The position numbers were made by a program, and so were the translations under genes. Below, one piece after another: positions 1-9,287 of a DNA stretch of 20,874 bases (positions are counted from its first letter, which is position 1; the number at the start of each line of letters is the position of its first letter). The notes under the pieces are model-generated. The model searched no databases, was not told where the DNA came from, and was given only the letters and a program-made list of their open reading frames with translations. Origin of the DNA: an uncultured Eubacteriales bacterium (GTDB taxonomy: Bacteria > Bacillota > Clostridia > Monoglobales > UMGS1388); the NCBI GenBank assembly GCA_900551345.1, contig URVP01000010.1, positions 1 to 20,874 of the forward strand. Direction: 5' to 3'.

Positions 1-479
1 ATAACCGTAACTACCGTAGACAACAGAATATCCCTATTCCCTATATGTGCAAGCTCATGTGCAAGAACGCCCTCCAGTTCATATGGCTCCATCTTTTGAA
101 GGAGCCCTGTTGTAACACATACTACTGCATGTTCCGGGTTCCTTCCCGTTGCAAAAGCGTTCGCTACAGGATCATCAATAATATACACCTTGGGCATGGG
201 AAGTCCTGCCGCAATACACAGTCCTTCGATGGTATTCTTTACCAGTCGGTCGCTCTGCTCATCCGCCGGCCGTGCACCACTGATGGAAAGCACCATTTTA
301 TCACAATTATAATATGATACAAGAGAAGACGCACAAGCTATAACTACCGCAAGAGGCAGGGCAATTCTTCCATATCCGGTGGCATAAGCAATATAATAAA
401 CTACAACCGCAAGAAATGCCGTTACCAACCCCACTATAAGTGCGGTTTTCATTTTATTGTTTCTGATTGAATCAAACAT
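1..479 (-). CDS. htpX: HtpX-like M48 membrane zinc metalloprotease (partial, C-terminus outside window)
   Basis: The minus strand reads an uninterrupted frame of 159 codons from the ATG at 479 to the window edge. It begins MFDSIRNNKMKT, followed by two hydrophobic segments (about residues 12-33 and 39-57). The zinc-protease signature HELAH lies at residues 141-145, preceded by ELEGVLA. The PxPKVYIIDDPVANAFATGR stretch (about 94-113) is also typical of M48B/HtpX proteases, which degrade damaged membrane proteins. The third zinc ligand and the C-terminal membrane segments lie outside the window. A GAAAGGA ribosome site sits about 10 bases before the start. The gene follows lemA by 26 bases with no terminator, so the two are probably co-transcribed, a common pairing. 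The family call is firm; the substrate is unknown. Confidence 0.93.
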   Translation of the reverse strand, partial: MFDSIRNNKMKTALIVGLVTAFLAVVVYYIAYATGYGRIALPLAVVIACASSLVSYYNCDKMVLSISGARPADEQSDRLVKNTIEGLCIAAGLPMPKVYIIDDPVANAFATGRNPEHAVVCVTTGLLQKMEPYELEGVLAHELAHIGNRDILLSTVVTV

Positions 480-505
480 ACGCAAAATTTCCTTTCAAAA
501 TCTCA

Positions 506-1051
506 TCAGAACTTAACCTGTACAGGCTCTGCTGCCTCGGGTTTTGATTCATAATATTCCTTTTCTTTAAACCCAAACATTTTAGCAATAATATTTTTGG
601 GGAACACCTGAATAGCCTCATTAAGTTCAGCAACAGTATCATTGTAAAACTGTCTAGCATAGGCAATTTTATTTTCTGTTCCCGTAAGCTCTAACTGAAG
701 CTCTTTAAAATTTTCGTTTGCTTTAAGCTGAGGATAATTTTCCGCTACCGCAAACAGGCTTTTTACCGTTTCGGTAAGCATATTATCCGCCGCAGCTTTA
801 TCTGCAACAGAATTTGCCGAGCCCAAATTGGAGCGAGCTGCTGTAACATTTTCAAAAAGCTCTTTTTCATGCTTCGCGTATCCCTTTACCGTTTCCACAA
901 GGTTAGGTATAAGGTCATATCGGCGCTGCAGCTGAGTTTCAATCTGTGCCCAACCATTTTCCGCCTTTACACGAAGGCTCACCAGCTTGTTGTAAATAAT
1001 AATAAACCATACAACAATTAAAGCGATAATTAAAACTATCCATTTAACCAT
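506..1051 (-). CDS. lemA: LemA family protein
   Basis: This encodes 181 residues: one N-terminal membrane helix (about residues 2-21, VKWIVLIIALIVVWFIII), then a long helical domain. The family-typical NGWAQIETQLQRRYDLIPNL segment follows, as do later YNDTVAELNEAIQVFPKNIIAKMFGF motifs. LemA proteins are membrane-anchored four-helix proteins of unclear role, often encoded beside htpX as here. An in-frame ATG exists three codons upstream (1060), but it touches the AAAGAAAGG ribosome site at 1061-1069. The ATG at 1051 has proper spacing (9 bases) and was chosen. Transcription likely starts from the TGGACA/TATAAT promoter at 1136-1164. A role in membrane-protease quality control is inference from the neighbour. 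Confidence 0.93.
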   Translation of the reverse strand: MVKWIVLIIALIVVWFIIIYNKLVSLRVKAENGWAQIETQLQRRYDLIPNLVETVKGYAKHEKELFENVTAARSNLGSANSVADKAAADNMLTETVKSLFAVAENYPQLKANENFKELQLELTGTENKIAYARQFYNDTVAELNEAIQVFPKNIIAKMFGFKEKEYYESKPEAAEPVQVKF

Positions 1052-1135
1052 ACTTAACATCCTTTCTTTGTATTTTAAATATAATTTCTTGAATTAAAAT
1101 TACCAATAAACACAAAATTTTCTCCATTTAAACAC

Positions 1136-1164
1136 ATTATACTACTTTTTTATTATTATGTCCA
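1136..1164 (-). promoter_or_regulatory. Sigma-A-type promoter for lemA-htpX
   Basis: On the minus strand TGGACA (1164-1159) and TATAAT (1141-1136) are separated by exactly 17 bases. The site lies about 85 bases upstream of the lemA start and faces away from the mannosidase gene. The 248-base gap to that gene therefore holds two divergent promoters and no other recognisable element. Confidence 0.75.
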
Positions 1165-1204
1165 CAGAAATATTTTTTGTTTAAGCTTTTTTACATGGAT
1201 TTTA

Positions 1205-1232
1205 TTGACTTTTTTTAGTTTTATGATAGAAT
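1205..1232 (+). promoter_or_regulatory. Putative promoter for the alpha-mannosidase gene
   Basis: TTGACT (1205-1210) and TAGAAT (1227-1232) are spaced by 16 bases and lie about 75 bases before the ATG at 1309. The hexamers are good but not perfect. No CcpA cre-like sequence or other obvious operator was seen next to it. Confidence 0.5.
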
Positions 1233-1308
1233 AAAAAAACAAAAATATTTATTATTCTACTATAAAGATATTTTTCATTTTACTAATTATGAGAAAGGAT
1301 TTCACTAT

Positions 1309-4194
1309 ATGGACAATATTGCAAAACGGATTGAAAGAATCCAAAAAAGGACGGGCGGCATAAGAATACCCGTAAAATATGAACCAAACTTCGGCCCTAC
1401 TATATTTGAGGAAAAAGGCATAAGCCCTGCACCTTTACATCAAACAAGAATTATCAGTGAATTAATATTTGCGTACAGAATGTCTGTAAATAACAACGGT
1501 ATCTACGACGATCCCGTAAGCAGTGCTCTTTGCATTATTGAAAAAGCCATTGATGAAAAAGGGACTTTTACCGCAGAGGACACACAAAAAGCAGAGGAAG
1601 CACTTTCCCCTATTGCTGCTGAAGCAAAAAGCTACAAAGTTATTCTCGCAGCACATGCTCATATTGATATGAACTGGCTTTGGAGCTGGCATGAAACCGT
1701 TGCATCAACACTTGACACCTTTAGAACTATGCTTACGCTTATGGAAGAATATCCGGACTTTACATTTTCTCAATCGCAAGCATCTGTATATAAGATTGTG
1801 GAAGAATATGACCCTGCAATGATGGAGAGAATAAAACAAAGAATTGCAGAAGGCCGCTGGGAGGTAACAGCTTCTACATGGGTAGAAAACGATCAGAATA
1901 TGCCTGCCGAAAGGTCATATATCGCTCATAACTATTATACTAAGAAATACCTTACGGAAAAGTACGGAGTTAAAGAAGAGAGTCTTTGCATAGACTTTTG
2001 CCCCGATACCTTCGGTCACAATGCAAACATGGCTGAAATCATGGAAAACGGCGAAGTAAAATATATGTATCATTGCCGCGGTGTAAAGTCTAATCATATT
2101 CTCTACAGATACATTTCACCGTCCGGTGCTGAAAAAATACATTATAAAGAACCTTTCTGGTACAACAGTGCCATTGCACCTGAAAGAATCGGTGCTGCAT
2201 TGCCGGATATTTCGGTAACAAACGGCGGTCTTAAAACAGGTCTTATTGTATACGGCGTAGGCGATCACGGCGGCGGTCCCACAAGAAGAGATATAGAGTA
2301 TGCCAAAATAATGATGACATGGCCTATATTCCCTCAGATGAAGTTTGGAACATTCGGAGAATTTTTCAAAGAAGCCGAAACGGTTCGTGACAACCTGCCA
2401 ATAGTAAAAGATGAGCTTAACTATGTATTTACGGGATGCTTTACAAGTCAGAGCAGACTAAAACAAGCTCATAAGAAAAGCGAATCTAAACTTGTTGAAG
2501 CCGAAACTATAAATGCACTGGCAAACATATCGTGCCAAGCACCGTATCAGCATAAACGATTTGAAAAGGCTTGGGAAAATGTAATGTTTTCACACTTCCA
2601 TGACATTCTCACAGGCTCATGCATAGCCGACAGCAGAGAACACGCCATGGGACTGCTTGACGAATCGGTAGCAATCTCAAATACCGCATATGCAAATTCC
2701 ATGCGTGCTATAGCTTCGCAGATTGATACTTCCGCTTATGATGTTCTCCCAAAAGGGAATGAAGCAATGTCACAAGCACAGGGTGCCGGAGTTGCATTTT
2801 CTACAGGGTCTAACTTTGGAGTTAATACCAGAAGTCCCCTGTATTGTGTTTCAACACCTTCTGCCGCAGGCGGTAAAACAAGAGTATTTAATATATTCAA
2901 CATGACCCCCTATGACAGAAATGAAAACCAAGAACTTATAGTTTGGGACTGGGGATTTGTCCTTTCCCGAGTAAATGTCCTTGACGGCAATATGAAAGAA
3001 ATTGAATTTCAGGTAATGGATGAGCAACCTTGTAAATACTGGGATCATATGTTTTTCCGTGTGGTTGTACCGGTCTGTGTTCCTGCATTCGGATATACAA
3101 CCGTAGTAATTACAGAAAAAGAAACAGATACTACCGCTGTTCATTTCAATCATTTTATGCCTATTGACCTTAGAAAAGAATATCCTATTGATAATTTTGT
3201 AATAGAAAATGAGTTAGTCCGTGCGGAATTTGACCGTAAAGACCTGATGATGATTTCTTTTACAGACAAAAAGACAGGAAAAGAATATATAGAAAACGGA
3301 AAAGCCGGTCTTTATGTAAACATGGTAGAAGCCTCTACCTCTACAGCTTGGAACATAGGCAGATATGTGGATATAATTCCTGTATCAAACTGCGTCAATG
3401 CACAGCTTATTGAAGGCAAACTTCGTACAGTTCTTAAAGCTACATATAAAGTTCTCGGGTCCGAAATTAATGCAGAATACTACCTTGACAAAGGTGATGC
3501 AGGTATAAAATGCAAACTTGAACTCAACTGGAGAGAAATTACACTCCCCGGTGAGAAGAATCCCGTACTTACCTTTATGGTACCTTATAAAGCCGACAAA
3601 TTCGTTCATGATATACCTTGCGGTACACTTGAACAATCCGGAATGGAAATGGATATTCCCGGTCTTAACTTTACTGCCGCAATTAAAGAAAACACCGCTC
3701 TTGCATTGGCATGTGACAGCAGATACGGCTACAGAAATACAAAAGACGGCATCGCTGTTTCTTTGATTCATACTCAGAACAACCCCGATCTGTATCCGGA
3801 AATCGGCTGCCAGATTGTAAATTTGAAACTATTTGTATGTGACGCTGATATTAACACAATAAAGGATCTGTCTGTTACGGCTAATTCACCTCTTAATTTT
3901 GTATCAAACGGAATACACAAAGGTAATCTTAAACATACAGACGGATTTATAAAAACTGAGGGCAAGGTATTTATTCACGGCGTAAAACAAAGCGAAGACG
4001 GCGGATTTATATTGTATATGTCTAACCCTCATTCTTCCCGGGAGACAGTGGCATTTACATTCAACTCTGCTGTTAAATCAGCCTGCACGGTTAATTCTCT
4101 GGAAAAGGAAACAGGAGGATTGACACCTGACGGCAACACCGTTAAACTTCAAGTGGACGGATACAAAATGACAGGTGTGAAAATTATTTTATAA
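1309..4194 (+). CDS. GH38 alpha-mannosidase, cytoplasmic
   Basis: This 961-residue glycoside hydrolase of family 38 removes alpha-linked mannose by a zinc-dependent retaining mechanism. Hallmarks visible are HAHIDMNWLWSWHET (residues 116-130; H118 and D120 are the expected zinc ligands), the ENDQNMP/GRWEV region (183-199), the nucleophile motif CPDTFGHN (D233), the family-typical VGDHGGGPTRRDI (317-329), TGCFTSQSRLKQAHKKSE (375-392) and the second zinc-histidine motif FSHFHDILTGSC (H431). The C-terminal half is the usual beta-sandwich-rich region. There is no signal peptide, so it probably acts inside the cell on imported oligosaccharides. An AGAAAGGA ribosome site (1292-1299) fixes the start. 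It stands alone and converges on three secreted carbohydrate-related genes. The linkage preference (host N-glycan, plant or yeast mannan) cannot be read from the sequence. Confidence 0.95.
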   Translation: MDNIAKRIERIQKRTGGIRIPVKYEPNFGPTIFEEKGISPAPLHQTRIISELIFAYRMSVNNNGIYDDPVSSALCIIEKAIDEKGTFTAEDTQKAEEALSPIAAEAKSYKVILAAHAHIDMNWLWSWHETVASTLDTFRTMLTLMEEYPDFTFSQSQASVYKIVEEYDPAMMERIKQRIAEGRWEVTASTWVENDQNMPAERSYIAHNYYTKKYLTEKYGVKEESLCIDFCPDTFGHNANMAEIMENGEVKYMYHCRGVKSNHILYRYISPSGAEKIHYKEPFWYNSAIAPERIGAALPDISVTNGGLKTGLIVYGVGDHGGGPTRRDIEYAKIMMTWPIFPQMKFGTFGEFFKEAETVRDNLPIVKDELNYVFTGCFTSQSRLKQAHKKSESKLVEAETINALANISCQAPYQHKRFEKAWENVMFSHFHDILTGSCIADSREHAMGLLDESVAISNTAYANSMRAIASQIDTSAYDVLPKGNEAMSQAQGAGVAFSTGSNFGVNTRSPLYCVSTPSAAGGKTRVFNIFNMTPYDRNENQELIVWDWGFVLSRVNVLDGNMKEIEFQVMDEQPCKYWDHMFFRVVVPVCVPAFGYTTVVITEKETDTTAVHFNHFMPIDLRKEYPIDNFVIENELVRAEFDRKDLMMISFTDKKTGKEYIENGKAGLYVNMVEASTSTAWNIGRYVDIIPVSNCVNAQLIEGKLRTVLKATYKVLGSEINAEYYLDKGDAGIKCKLELNWREITLPGEKNPVLTFMVPYKADKFVHDIPCGTLEQSGMEMDIPGLNFTAAIKENTALALACDSRYGYRNTKDGIAVSLIHTQNNPDLYPEIGCQIVNLKLFVCDADINTIKDLSVTANSPLNFVSNGIHKGNLKHTDGFIKTEGKVFIHGVKQSEDGGFILYMSNPHSSRETVAFTFNSAVKSACTVNSLEKETGGLTPDGNTVKLQVDGYKMTGVKIIL

Positions 4195-4211
4195 AATCAC
4201 ATAATAACTTC

Positions 4212-4251
4212 AAAACTCCCGAAGGAACTTTAAATTTCCTTCGGGAGTTTT
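4212..4251. terminator. Bidirectional intrinsic terminator between convergent genes
   Basis: A perfect 16-base-pair stem (4212-4227 with 4236-4251) has an 8-base loop. AAAA on the left and TTTT on the right, plus a further T run, let it act on both strands. It lies 17 bases after the mannosidase stop and 28 bases after the stop of the minus-strand glycosidase gene. Confidence 0.92.
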
Positions 4252-4279
4252 ATTTTTACTTTCAGTAATTACTTTTTTA

Positions 4280-7200
4280 TTACTGTATGAATTTTATCCA
4301 ATCAACATTACAGTATCCTCCGCCGTGAGAACCATCCTTAAAGATAATGTACAGTTTATGGCGTCCCTCCGCTCCGCTTACGGAACTATTAAAGATCTTC
4401 CAAGTTTCCCATCCTCCGGTTACGGACAATTGACAAGTGCCGATTATCGGCCCGTCAAGACTGTCGATACGGAGCACGGCATTACAGTCAGTATATACAC
4501 CGCTGCTTCTTATCTGAACTGAAGAAGCCCCGGAGCCAAAATCCACATTCTCAAAAGCGACATAATCATCTTCTTGTATTGCACAGATAGCCATGCTGCC
4601 ATCTCCCGTTGCACTCAGATCCACGCCGCGCTGTTCTGTATAGTTCTCCATTTCGATCTGTTCAAAAGCATTTACCGGCTCATCGCAAAATCTTATCTGT
4701 TTAAGGCTAATACCGTCTGTGAGTACCAGGTACAGTTTGTGCTTGCCGACGATTTGCGTAATTTCACATGAGTATATTCCGCCACCTTCTGATACTGTAC
4801 AAATACCAAGCGGTTCACTCTGCATACTGTCAGCATAAATGCTGATAGTTCCAGCAGCCGATGAAACCACATCAGCATCAAAAATCTTCGGAGCAGTTGC
4901 GAAATTATAATTATCAAAGGCTATATACCCACCGGATTCTCCGGCTGTTACATAACCGTCATGTATTGTAACACCGTCTGACTCGGAACATGCTGTCGCC
5001 GGTGTATACTGATATGCACTTATTGTGTCCTGGTCAGGCCACAGACCAAAATCCGAATTCCAGCTTATCCCTCCCTTTTCGACAGGAATAGTCCAGTATT
5101 CATCTTTTTTGATATTGCTCACATTTACAAAATGAAGCCATGAACACCCCAGTTCCTCCATGGTTCTAAGCAGAATTGGGTTTGCATATCCGTTTATATC
5201 GGCAGGAAGCTCTGTATTTATTGATGCGTACCCGCTATCTTTCAAATGGTTTACGAACGAAGCATAATCAGGCGGATTTGAATCATATCCGTGCCATGCA
5301 ACGGCGGTCTTGCTCCAGTCATCTATATCCATTGCAGCTATATAGCCGTCTATATCCTCCACTGAGCGAAGATGGGAGAATGAATACAGAAGAATATGCG
5401 TATCAGGCGCCAAAGAACGAATTTTGTCATAAACCTCTTTCAAGTCGGAAAGATATTGCTCGGTGGGCGGGTTAAAACCGTTGGACTCATTTTGTACTTC
5501 ATAAATCACATGAGTTTTGTCCTTATATCTCGGAGCGTAAATTTCCCAAAATGCCAAGTCGAACTCCTTATTAAGTGTACTGTCACCAACTGTTAAAACA
5601 AGATATAACCCAAGCTGCTCTGCCATTTCAACATACTGATCCACCAGCGAAAGATTGACTCCCGGTTCAAGTTTGGCAGAGGGGCGTTCTGCATACAAAT
5701 GCAAAGTATTGCACCCATAGTTTTTTATTTCTGCAAGCTGTGAATATGAAACCGCCGTAGTTGAGTAATCTGTTTCAGTGTACACACCTCTTAAAAGCTC
5801 TCCCTCATCCGTAACCACAGTACCGTTTGAATTATAAACGCGTCCTCGCGGCGCACTCGGTTCGAGTTTTGCAACTGAGGCTGTGCACAGCGGTACTATT
5901 CCGGCAAGGGAATCCCATAAAAACAACTTTACTATGTCAGCAGAAAAGTCGGCAGCAATCACCGCTTCTGTGCTCGATTTGCTTATAAATTTGCACTTTT
6001 TTAATTCCTCTCCGTCATAAAAAGAAATAATTGCAGAAGCATCGGCATTATCCTCCGAGAACCTGATATTATATCCGATACGGTATGAGTCGCCGTCATA
6101 TACGGCTTCGGTAATCTCGGCAAAATTTAAAGGATATACTTCAAATGAAGTATCTTCCGGGAAATTAGCCTTAAAGGTATCTGTCTCATAGCCGGAAGCA
6201 TTTTCAGGATAGTAGACGGTCAATCCCGAAACCCCTGTAAAAACATTGGCGCCAAAACCGGAGGGCTGCTGCTCATCCATAAATATAAGCTCTTCCAACG
6301 AAGAATTGGCATTAAACACACCCCAGTTTATAGTTTTTACATATCCCATAAAAGTAACTTTTTTCAAGGATTTACAAGCAGAAAACAAATCGCCCTGAAT
6401 ACTCGATTCCAATGTTGACGGAAGAGTAATCTCAACTATTCCCGTACTTTTAAAACTCTGATAGCCGATGCTCTTTACCCCTTCCGGGATATTAACGGAG
6501 GTAAGATTCGAACAGCCTATAAACGCTGACTCCCCAATTTTTGTAACAGATGCAGGGATTTTTATTTCCTTAAGCTGTTTATGTGACTGGAGTACGCTAT
6601 TTCCCAATGTTTCTATTCCTTCGGATATAACAACGGTTCTTAAAATCTCAGGATCGGATTTAGGTATAATATTTTCGGCAAGTGTTAAAACCTCTATACC
6701 GTTTACACTTGAAGGAACAACCACATTTTCAGCTCCCTCAGAGTTTTCATCAAGCATTATGGTTTTAATGTCAGGCAGCCATTTGAAAGAATATCCGGCA
6801 TTCTCATCTGTATTTTTAAGGATATATACACCCTCTTTATCTGTCACTGTAGTTGTTGCCGACTGCCATGAAGGATTTCCCAAGGCATCATTATCCGCCG
6901 TTACTTGTGCTGAAGCAACCGTACCTATAGGCGGGTCAAAAACCGGTTCTTTGCCGATAATACGAAATACCGTACCGGCTATAAACATACTCCTGAACTC
7001 ATAAGTATCATATCCCACTCCGTCCTCAGGATAATATACGATAAGATTAGATGAAGAACCATTCATCGCCCCCGAATATATAGATGAAAGTGCAGTTTGA
7101 TTTTTAAAAGTTATAGTTTCAAGAGCTGATGTATTGTTAAAACTGCCCCAGTCGAAGTTCTTTACATAACCTTCAAAGGTAAGATGTTTCAAAGAACGGC

Positions 7201-7822
7201 AGTTTGCAAACATCTCTCCCTGAACTGGATTTTGCAGATTTGCAGGTATTACCAGTTCTTCGATTCCTGAATTTTTAAAGCACTGATAGCCTATGTTCTT
7301 TACACTTTCCGGGATATCTATCGTCTTAAGTGATGAACAATTAACAAATACCGATTCACCGATTTTTGTAAGTGTTGATGGAAGTTTGATTGTCTCCAGA
7401 GCAGTATAACCATTAAATGCGGATTTGCCAATAGTTGTTATACCTTCAGATAAAACTACGGTTTTAAGGTGATCCGGGTTCGCCTTATTGATGAATTTTG
7501 AACCTACAGACAGCACATCGATGCCGTTTACTGATGAAGGTACAACCACATTTTCAGGTGCAGTCGAATTTGCATCAAGCGAAAGGGTATTATTGTCCGG
7601 AGTCCATATAAAGGAATAGCCCGCACCCTCATCGTTATTTTTCAGAATGTATGTACCTGCTGTTTGGGTTTCCTCCAATGTTGCCGACTGCCATGTGGGA
7701 TTTCCGGCAAGGTCAGCATCTGACTGAACTTCAGCAGGCGTTTCCGCCATCGCAACAAACCCTACTTGGCAAAATGTAAAAATAATGCAAATTGCCAAAA
7801 CCATCGCTAATAATCTTTTCAT
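4280..7822 (-). CDS. Secreted multimodular glycosidase: duplicated BspA-type LRR blocks, GH5-like domain, two CBM6-like modules
   Basis: The product has 1180 residues. A signal peptide (about 1-26, ending VAMA) is followed by two similar blocks (about 39-288 and 314-562). Each block has an opening GNPxWQSAT motif, the NVVVPSSVNGI strand and several LRR_5/BspA-type repeats such as LPSTLTKIGESVFVNCSSL. A small beta-rich segment (about 566-653) ends in KLFLWDSLAGIVPL. Then comes a clan-A TIM barrel (about 672-930). The expected acid/base is E779 in YEVQNES, the strand-6 histidine H844 is in AWHGYD, and the likely nucleophile is E871 in INTELPA; W895 follows. Two CBM6-like beta-sandwiches (about 950-1047 and 1052-1180) end the protein. 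It probably binds and cleaves a beta-linked polysaccharide at the cell surface or outside. A G-rich ribosome site (AGGGGG) precedes the ATG. The gene follows the 463-residue gene by 38 bases, so they are likely one transcript. The exact GH family and substrate are uncertain. Confidence 0.85.
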   Translation of the reverse strand: MKRLLAMVLAICIIFTFCQVGFVAMAETPAEVQSDADLAGNPTWQSATLEETQTAGTYILKNNDEGAGYSFIWTPDNNTLSLDANSTAPENVVVPSSVNGIDVLSVGSKFINKANPDHLKTVVLSEGITTIGKSAFNGYTALETIKLPSTLTKIGESVFVNCSSLKTIDIPESVKNIGYQCFKNSGIEELVIPANLQNPVQGEMFANCRSLKHLTFEGYVKNFDWGSFNNTSALETITFKNQTALSSIYSGAMNGSSSNLIVYYPEDGVGYDTYEFRSMFIAGTVFRIIGKEPVFDPPIGTVASAQVTADNDALGNPSWQSATTTVTDKEGVYILKNTDENAGYSFKWLPDIKTIMLDENSEGAENVVVPSSVNGIEVLTLAENIIPKSDPEILRTVVISEGIETLGNSVLQSHKQLKEIKIPASVTKIGESAFIGCSNLTSVNIPEGVKSIGYQSFKSTGIVEITLPSTLESSIQGDLFSACKSLKKVTFMGYVKTINWGVFNANSSLEELIFMDEQQPSGFGANVFTGVSGLTVYYPENASGYETDTFKANFPEDTSFEVYPLNFAEITEAVYDGDSYRIGYNIRFSEDNADASAIISFYDGEELKKCKFISKSSTEAVIAADFSADIVKLFLWDSLAGIVPLCTASVAKLEPSAPRGRVYNSNGTVVTDEGELLRGVYTETDYSTTAVSYSQLAEIKNYGCNTLHLYAERPSAKLEPGVNLSLVDQYVEMAEQLGLYLVLTVGDSTLNKEFDLAFWEIYAPRYKDKTHVIYEVQNESNGFNPPTEQYLSDLKEVYDKIRSLAPDTHILLYSFSHLRSVEDIDGYIAAMDIDDWSKTAVAWHGYDSNPPDYASFVNHLKDSGYASINTELPADINGYANPILLRTMEELGCSWLHFVNVSNIKKDEYWTIPVEKGGISWNSDFGLWPDQDTISAYQYTPATACSESDGVTIHDGYVTAGESGGYIAFDNYNFATAPKIFDADVVSSAAGTISIYADSMQSEPLGICTVSEGGGIYSCEITQIVGKHKLYLVLTDGISLKQIRFCDEPVNAFEQIEMENYTEQRGVDLSATGDGSMAICAIQEDDYVAFENVDFGSGASSVQIRSSGVYTDCNAVLRIDSLDGPIIGTCQLSVTGGWETWKIFNSSVSGAEGRHKLYIIFKDGSHGGGYCNVDWIKFIQ
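6137..7708 (-). repeat. Internal tandem duplication of about 250 codons (two BspA-like LRR blocks)
   Basis: Residues about 39-288 and 314-562 of the glycosidase align end to end. Both start GNP(T/S)WQSAT and continue with YILKN(N/T)DE, AGYSF, NVVVPSSVNGI, an EGI-type LRR series, GYVK and YYPE. Echoes remain at DNA level, for example GTTGCCGACTGCCATG followed by GGATTTCC near 6852 and 7680 on the plus strand. The copies are clearly diverged at protein level, so the duplication is not recent. Confidence 0.85.
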
Positions 7823-7860
7823 TTTTTTGCCCCCTATTTTACATATCTAATTTATATTAT

Positions 7861-9252
7861 TTAAAAATCATACGCTTCTGATATAGGTTTAAGGGTCTGC
7901 ATACTGTCAAGCACAAAAAGCTTATACCGGTAATTTTCATCAGCCATCAGCTCGATTGATTCAACGACATCCCCGCTTGCAGGTTGGATTGTTACAGACC
8001 TGCTCTGCACTCCGGCAAGCTGTTCAAGATCCTTTTCGTATTTTGCGACAACCATTACAAGACTTACAGGGTTGCCATCAGTTATGCTTGTGCCGTTTGT
8101 TGTCATACTTACCTTACCGTCTGAATAGAAAAATCCGGAAACAAGAGGCTTTACCTCTTCTTCAAAGTCTGACATAAAGCACTTTTCAAGCTTTACGGCA
8201 CCCATACGCATACGCTTTGTATCCGTTGATGTAAACTTTACATATTCATCGCCTTCTCCGCTGAAATAAAGCCGCTCAGCAATGGTATACCAACCCGCAT
8301 CTGTTGTTGTATCAACAATAACCGTTTCAGTTTCCCCACTGTGATAAATCTCCGCCTGTGCAACGGTTGTATCACCTGTATCTGCCTTATAAGGGTCGTA
8401 ATACATCACATTATAATAGCCGGCAGAAACACCATTGTAAGATTCAAATGTGCCTAAAACATTTGCAGATGACACCTGCTCAGAGATAAAATTATACTTA
8501 ACATACTCGCCTTCAGTCGTAGTGTATATCTGCTTTGCCGCCTCTTCATTATAGCAGGAATATGTTATGCTTGAATCTCCCCATTTGCTTATATTGCCAA
8601 CTTCAAAGGTACCGCCGCTGGCATCTGTTTCATTTCTGAGTGTATTTCTTATGATATAAAACTCATCTGCCTGGCGCACCAGCTTAACGGCAATGATTCT
8701 TGACTTTTTGTTATTGGCACTGTTTACTTTTACAGAAACCTTGCCGCTAAGCGAAAGTGCCTCAGCAGGAATATTCTGATTTCCGTTTGTACCCTCTTCA
8801 ATATAAATGGGCTTCCAGCCGGTACCGCCAGTACCGCCTGTCGTCTGGCTTCTCTTTGCGGACGCAACTGTCTCACTGCCCATAACTACTTCAAAAAGCG
8901 TATCGGTAGTACTTTCTGAATCTGCTACCGCATTCCAAAAATATGGTATGTATTTGCCTTCGGGCAGATCAAAATTAAAACTTACAGACGCTACGGTAGC
9001 TGTTGTCTCAAGAACTCTTATTACGCCAAGCTCCCCGCAGTCAACAGTCTCTGCTGTAGACACCCATCCGTCACTCTCAACGATAAAACTTCCATCCGAT
9101 GAGCTTTGGGCGGCAGCTCCTGCCTCGTTAACAACATTGGCCTTAACCATATATTCCGCCGGAAGAAACTCCACCTCATTCGCATATGAGCAAACGAGCA
9201 ATGCCGATAAAATCATCACAATAATGAGAATCATACACAATAACCTTTTCAT
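7861..9252 (-). CDS. Secreted beta-sandwich protein, probably carbohydrate-binding; no catalytic domain recognised
   Basis: The product has 463 residues. A signal peptide (about 1-24, cleavage after CSYA) is followed by two beta-rich domains. The first (about 30-195) includes LPEGKYIPYFWNAV and a glycine-threonine-rich loop. The second (about 198-358) includes GYYNVMYYDPY, QAEIYHSG, DAGWYTIAERLYF and EYVKFTS. This pattern resembles golvesin/xanthan-lyase-type or CBM-like sandwiches. The C-terminal segment (about 370-463) ends YKLFVLDSMQTLKPISEAYDF and resembles segments in both neighbouring secreted proteins. No glycosidase or lyase active site was seen. The cysteine near the signal peptide (LLVC) is not a good lipobox, so lipidation is unlikely. 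GGAGG lies about 10 bases before the ATG. It sits 38 bases before the large glycosidase gene. Function is inferred only as ligand or matrix binding. Confidence 0.8.
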   Translation of the reverse strand: MKRLLCMILIIVMILSALLVCSYANEVEFLPAEYMVKANVVNEAGAAAQSSSDGSFIVESDGWVSTAETVDCGELGVIRVLETTATVASVSFNFDLPEGKYIPYFWNAVADSESTTDTLFEVVMGSETVASAKRSQTTGGTGGTGWKPIYIEEGTNGNQNIPAEALSLSGKVSVKVNSANNKKSRIIAVKLVRQADEFYIIRNTLRNETDASGGTFEVGNISKWGDSSITYSCYNEEAAKQIYTTTEGEYVKYNFISEQVSSANVLGTFESYNGVSAGYYNVMYYDPYKADTGDTTVAQAEIYHSGETETVIVDTTTDAGWYTIAERLYFSGEGDEYVKFTSTDTKRMRMGAVKLEKCFMSDFEEEVKPLVSGFFYSDGKVSMTTNGTSITDGNPVSLVMVVAKYEKDLEQLAGVQSRSVTIQPASGDVVESIELMADENYRYKLFVLDSMQTLKPISEAYDF

Positions 9253-9287
9253 ATATCTGCATCCTCCTTAAATATAGCTTTGAATAT

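Noticed and set aside
6468..7004. A 178-codon plus-strand open frame
   Set aside because: It lies opposite the LRR part of the glycosidase gene, has no ribosome site and no recognisable protein features; it mirrors the codon bias of the real gene.
7861..9252. Lipoprotein signal in the 463-residue protein (cysteine at residue 21)
   Set aside because: The residues before it (LLV) do not match a lipobox, which needs a small residue at -1; an ordinary signal peptide cleavage after CSYA fits better.
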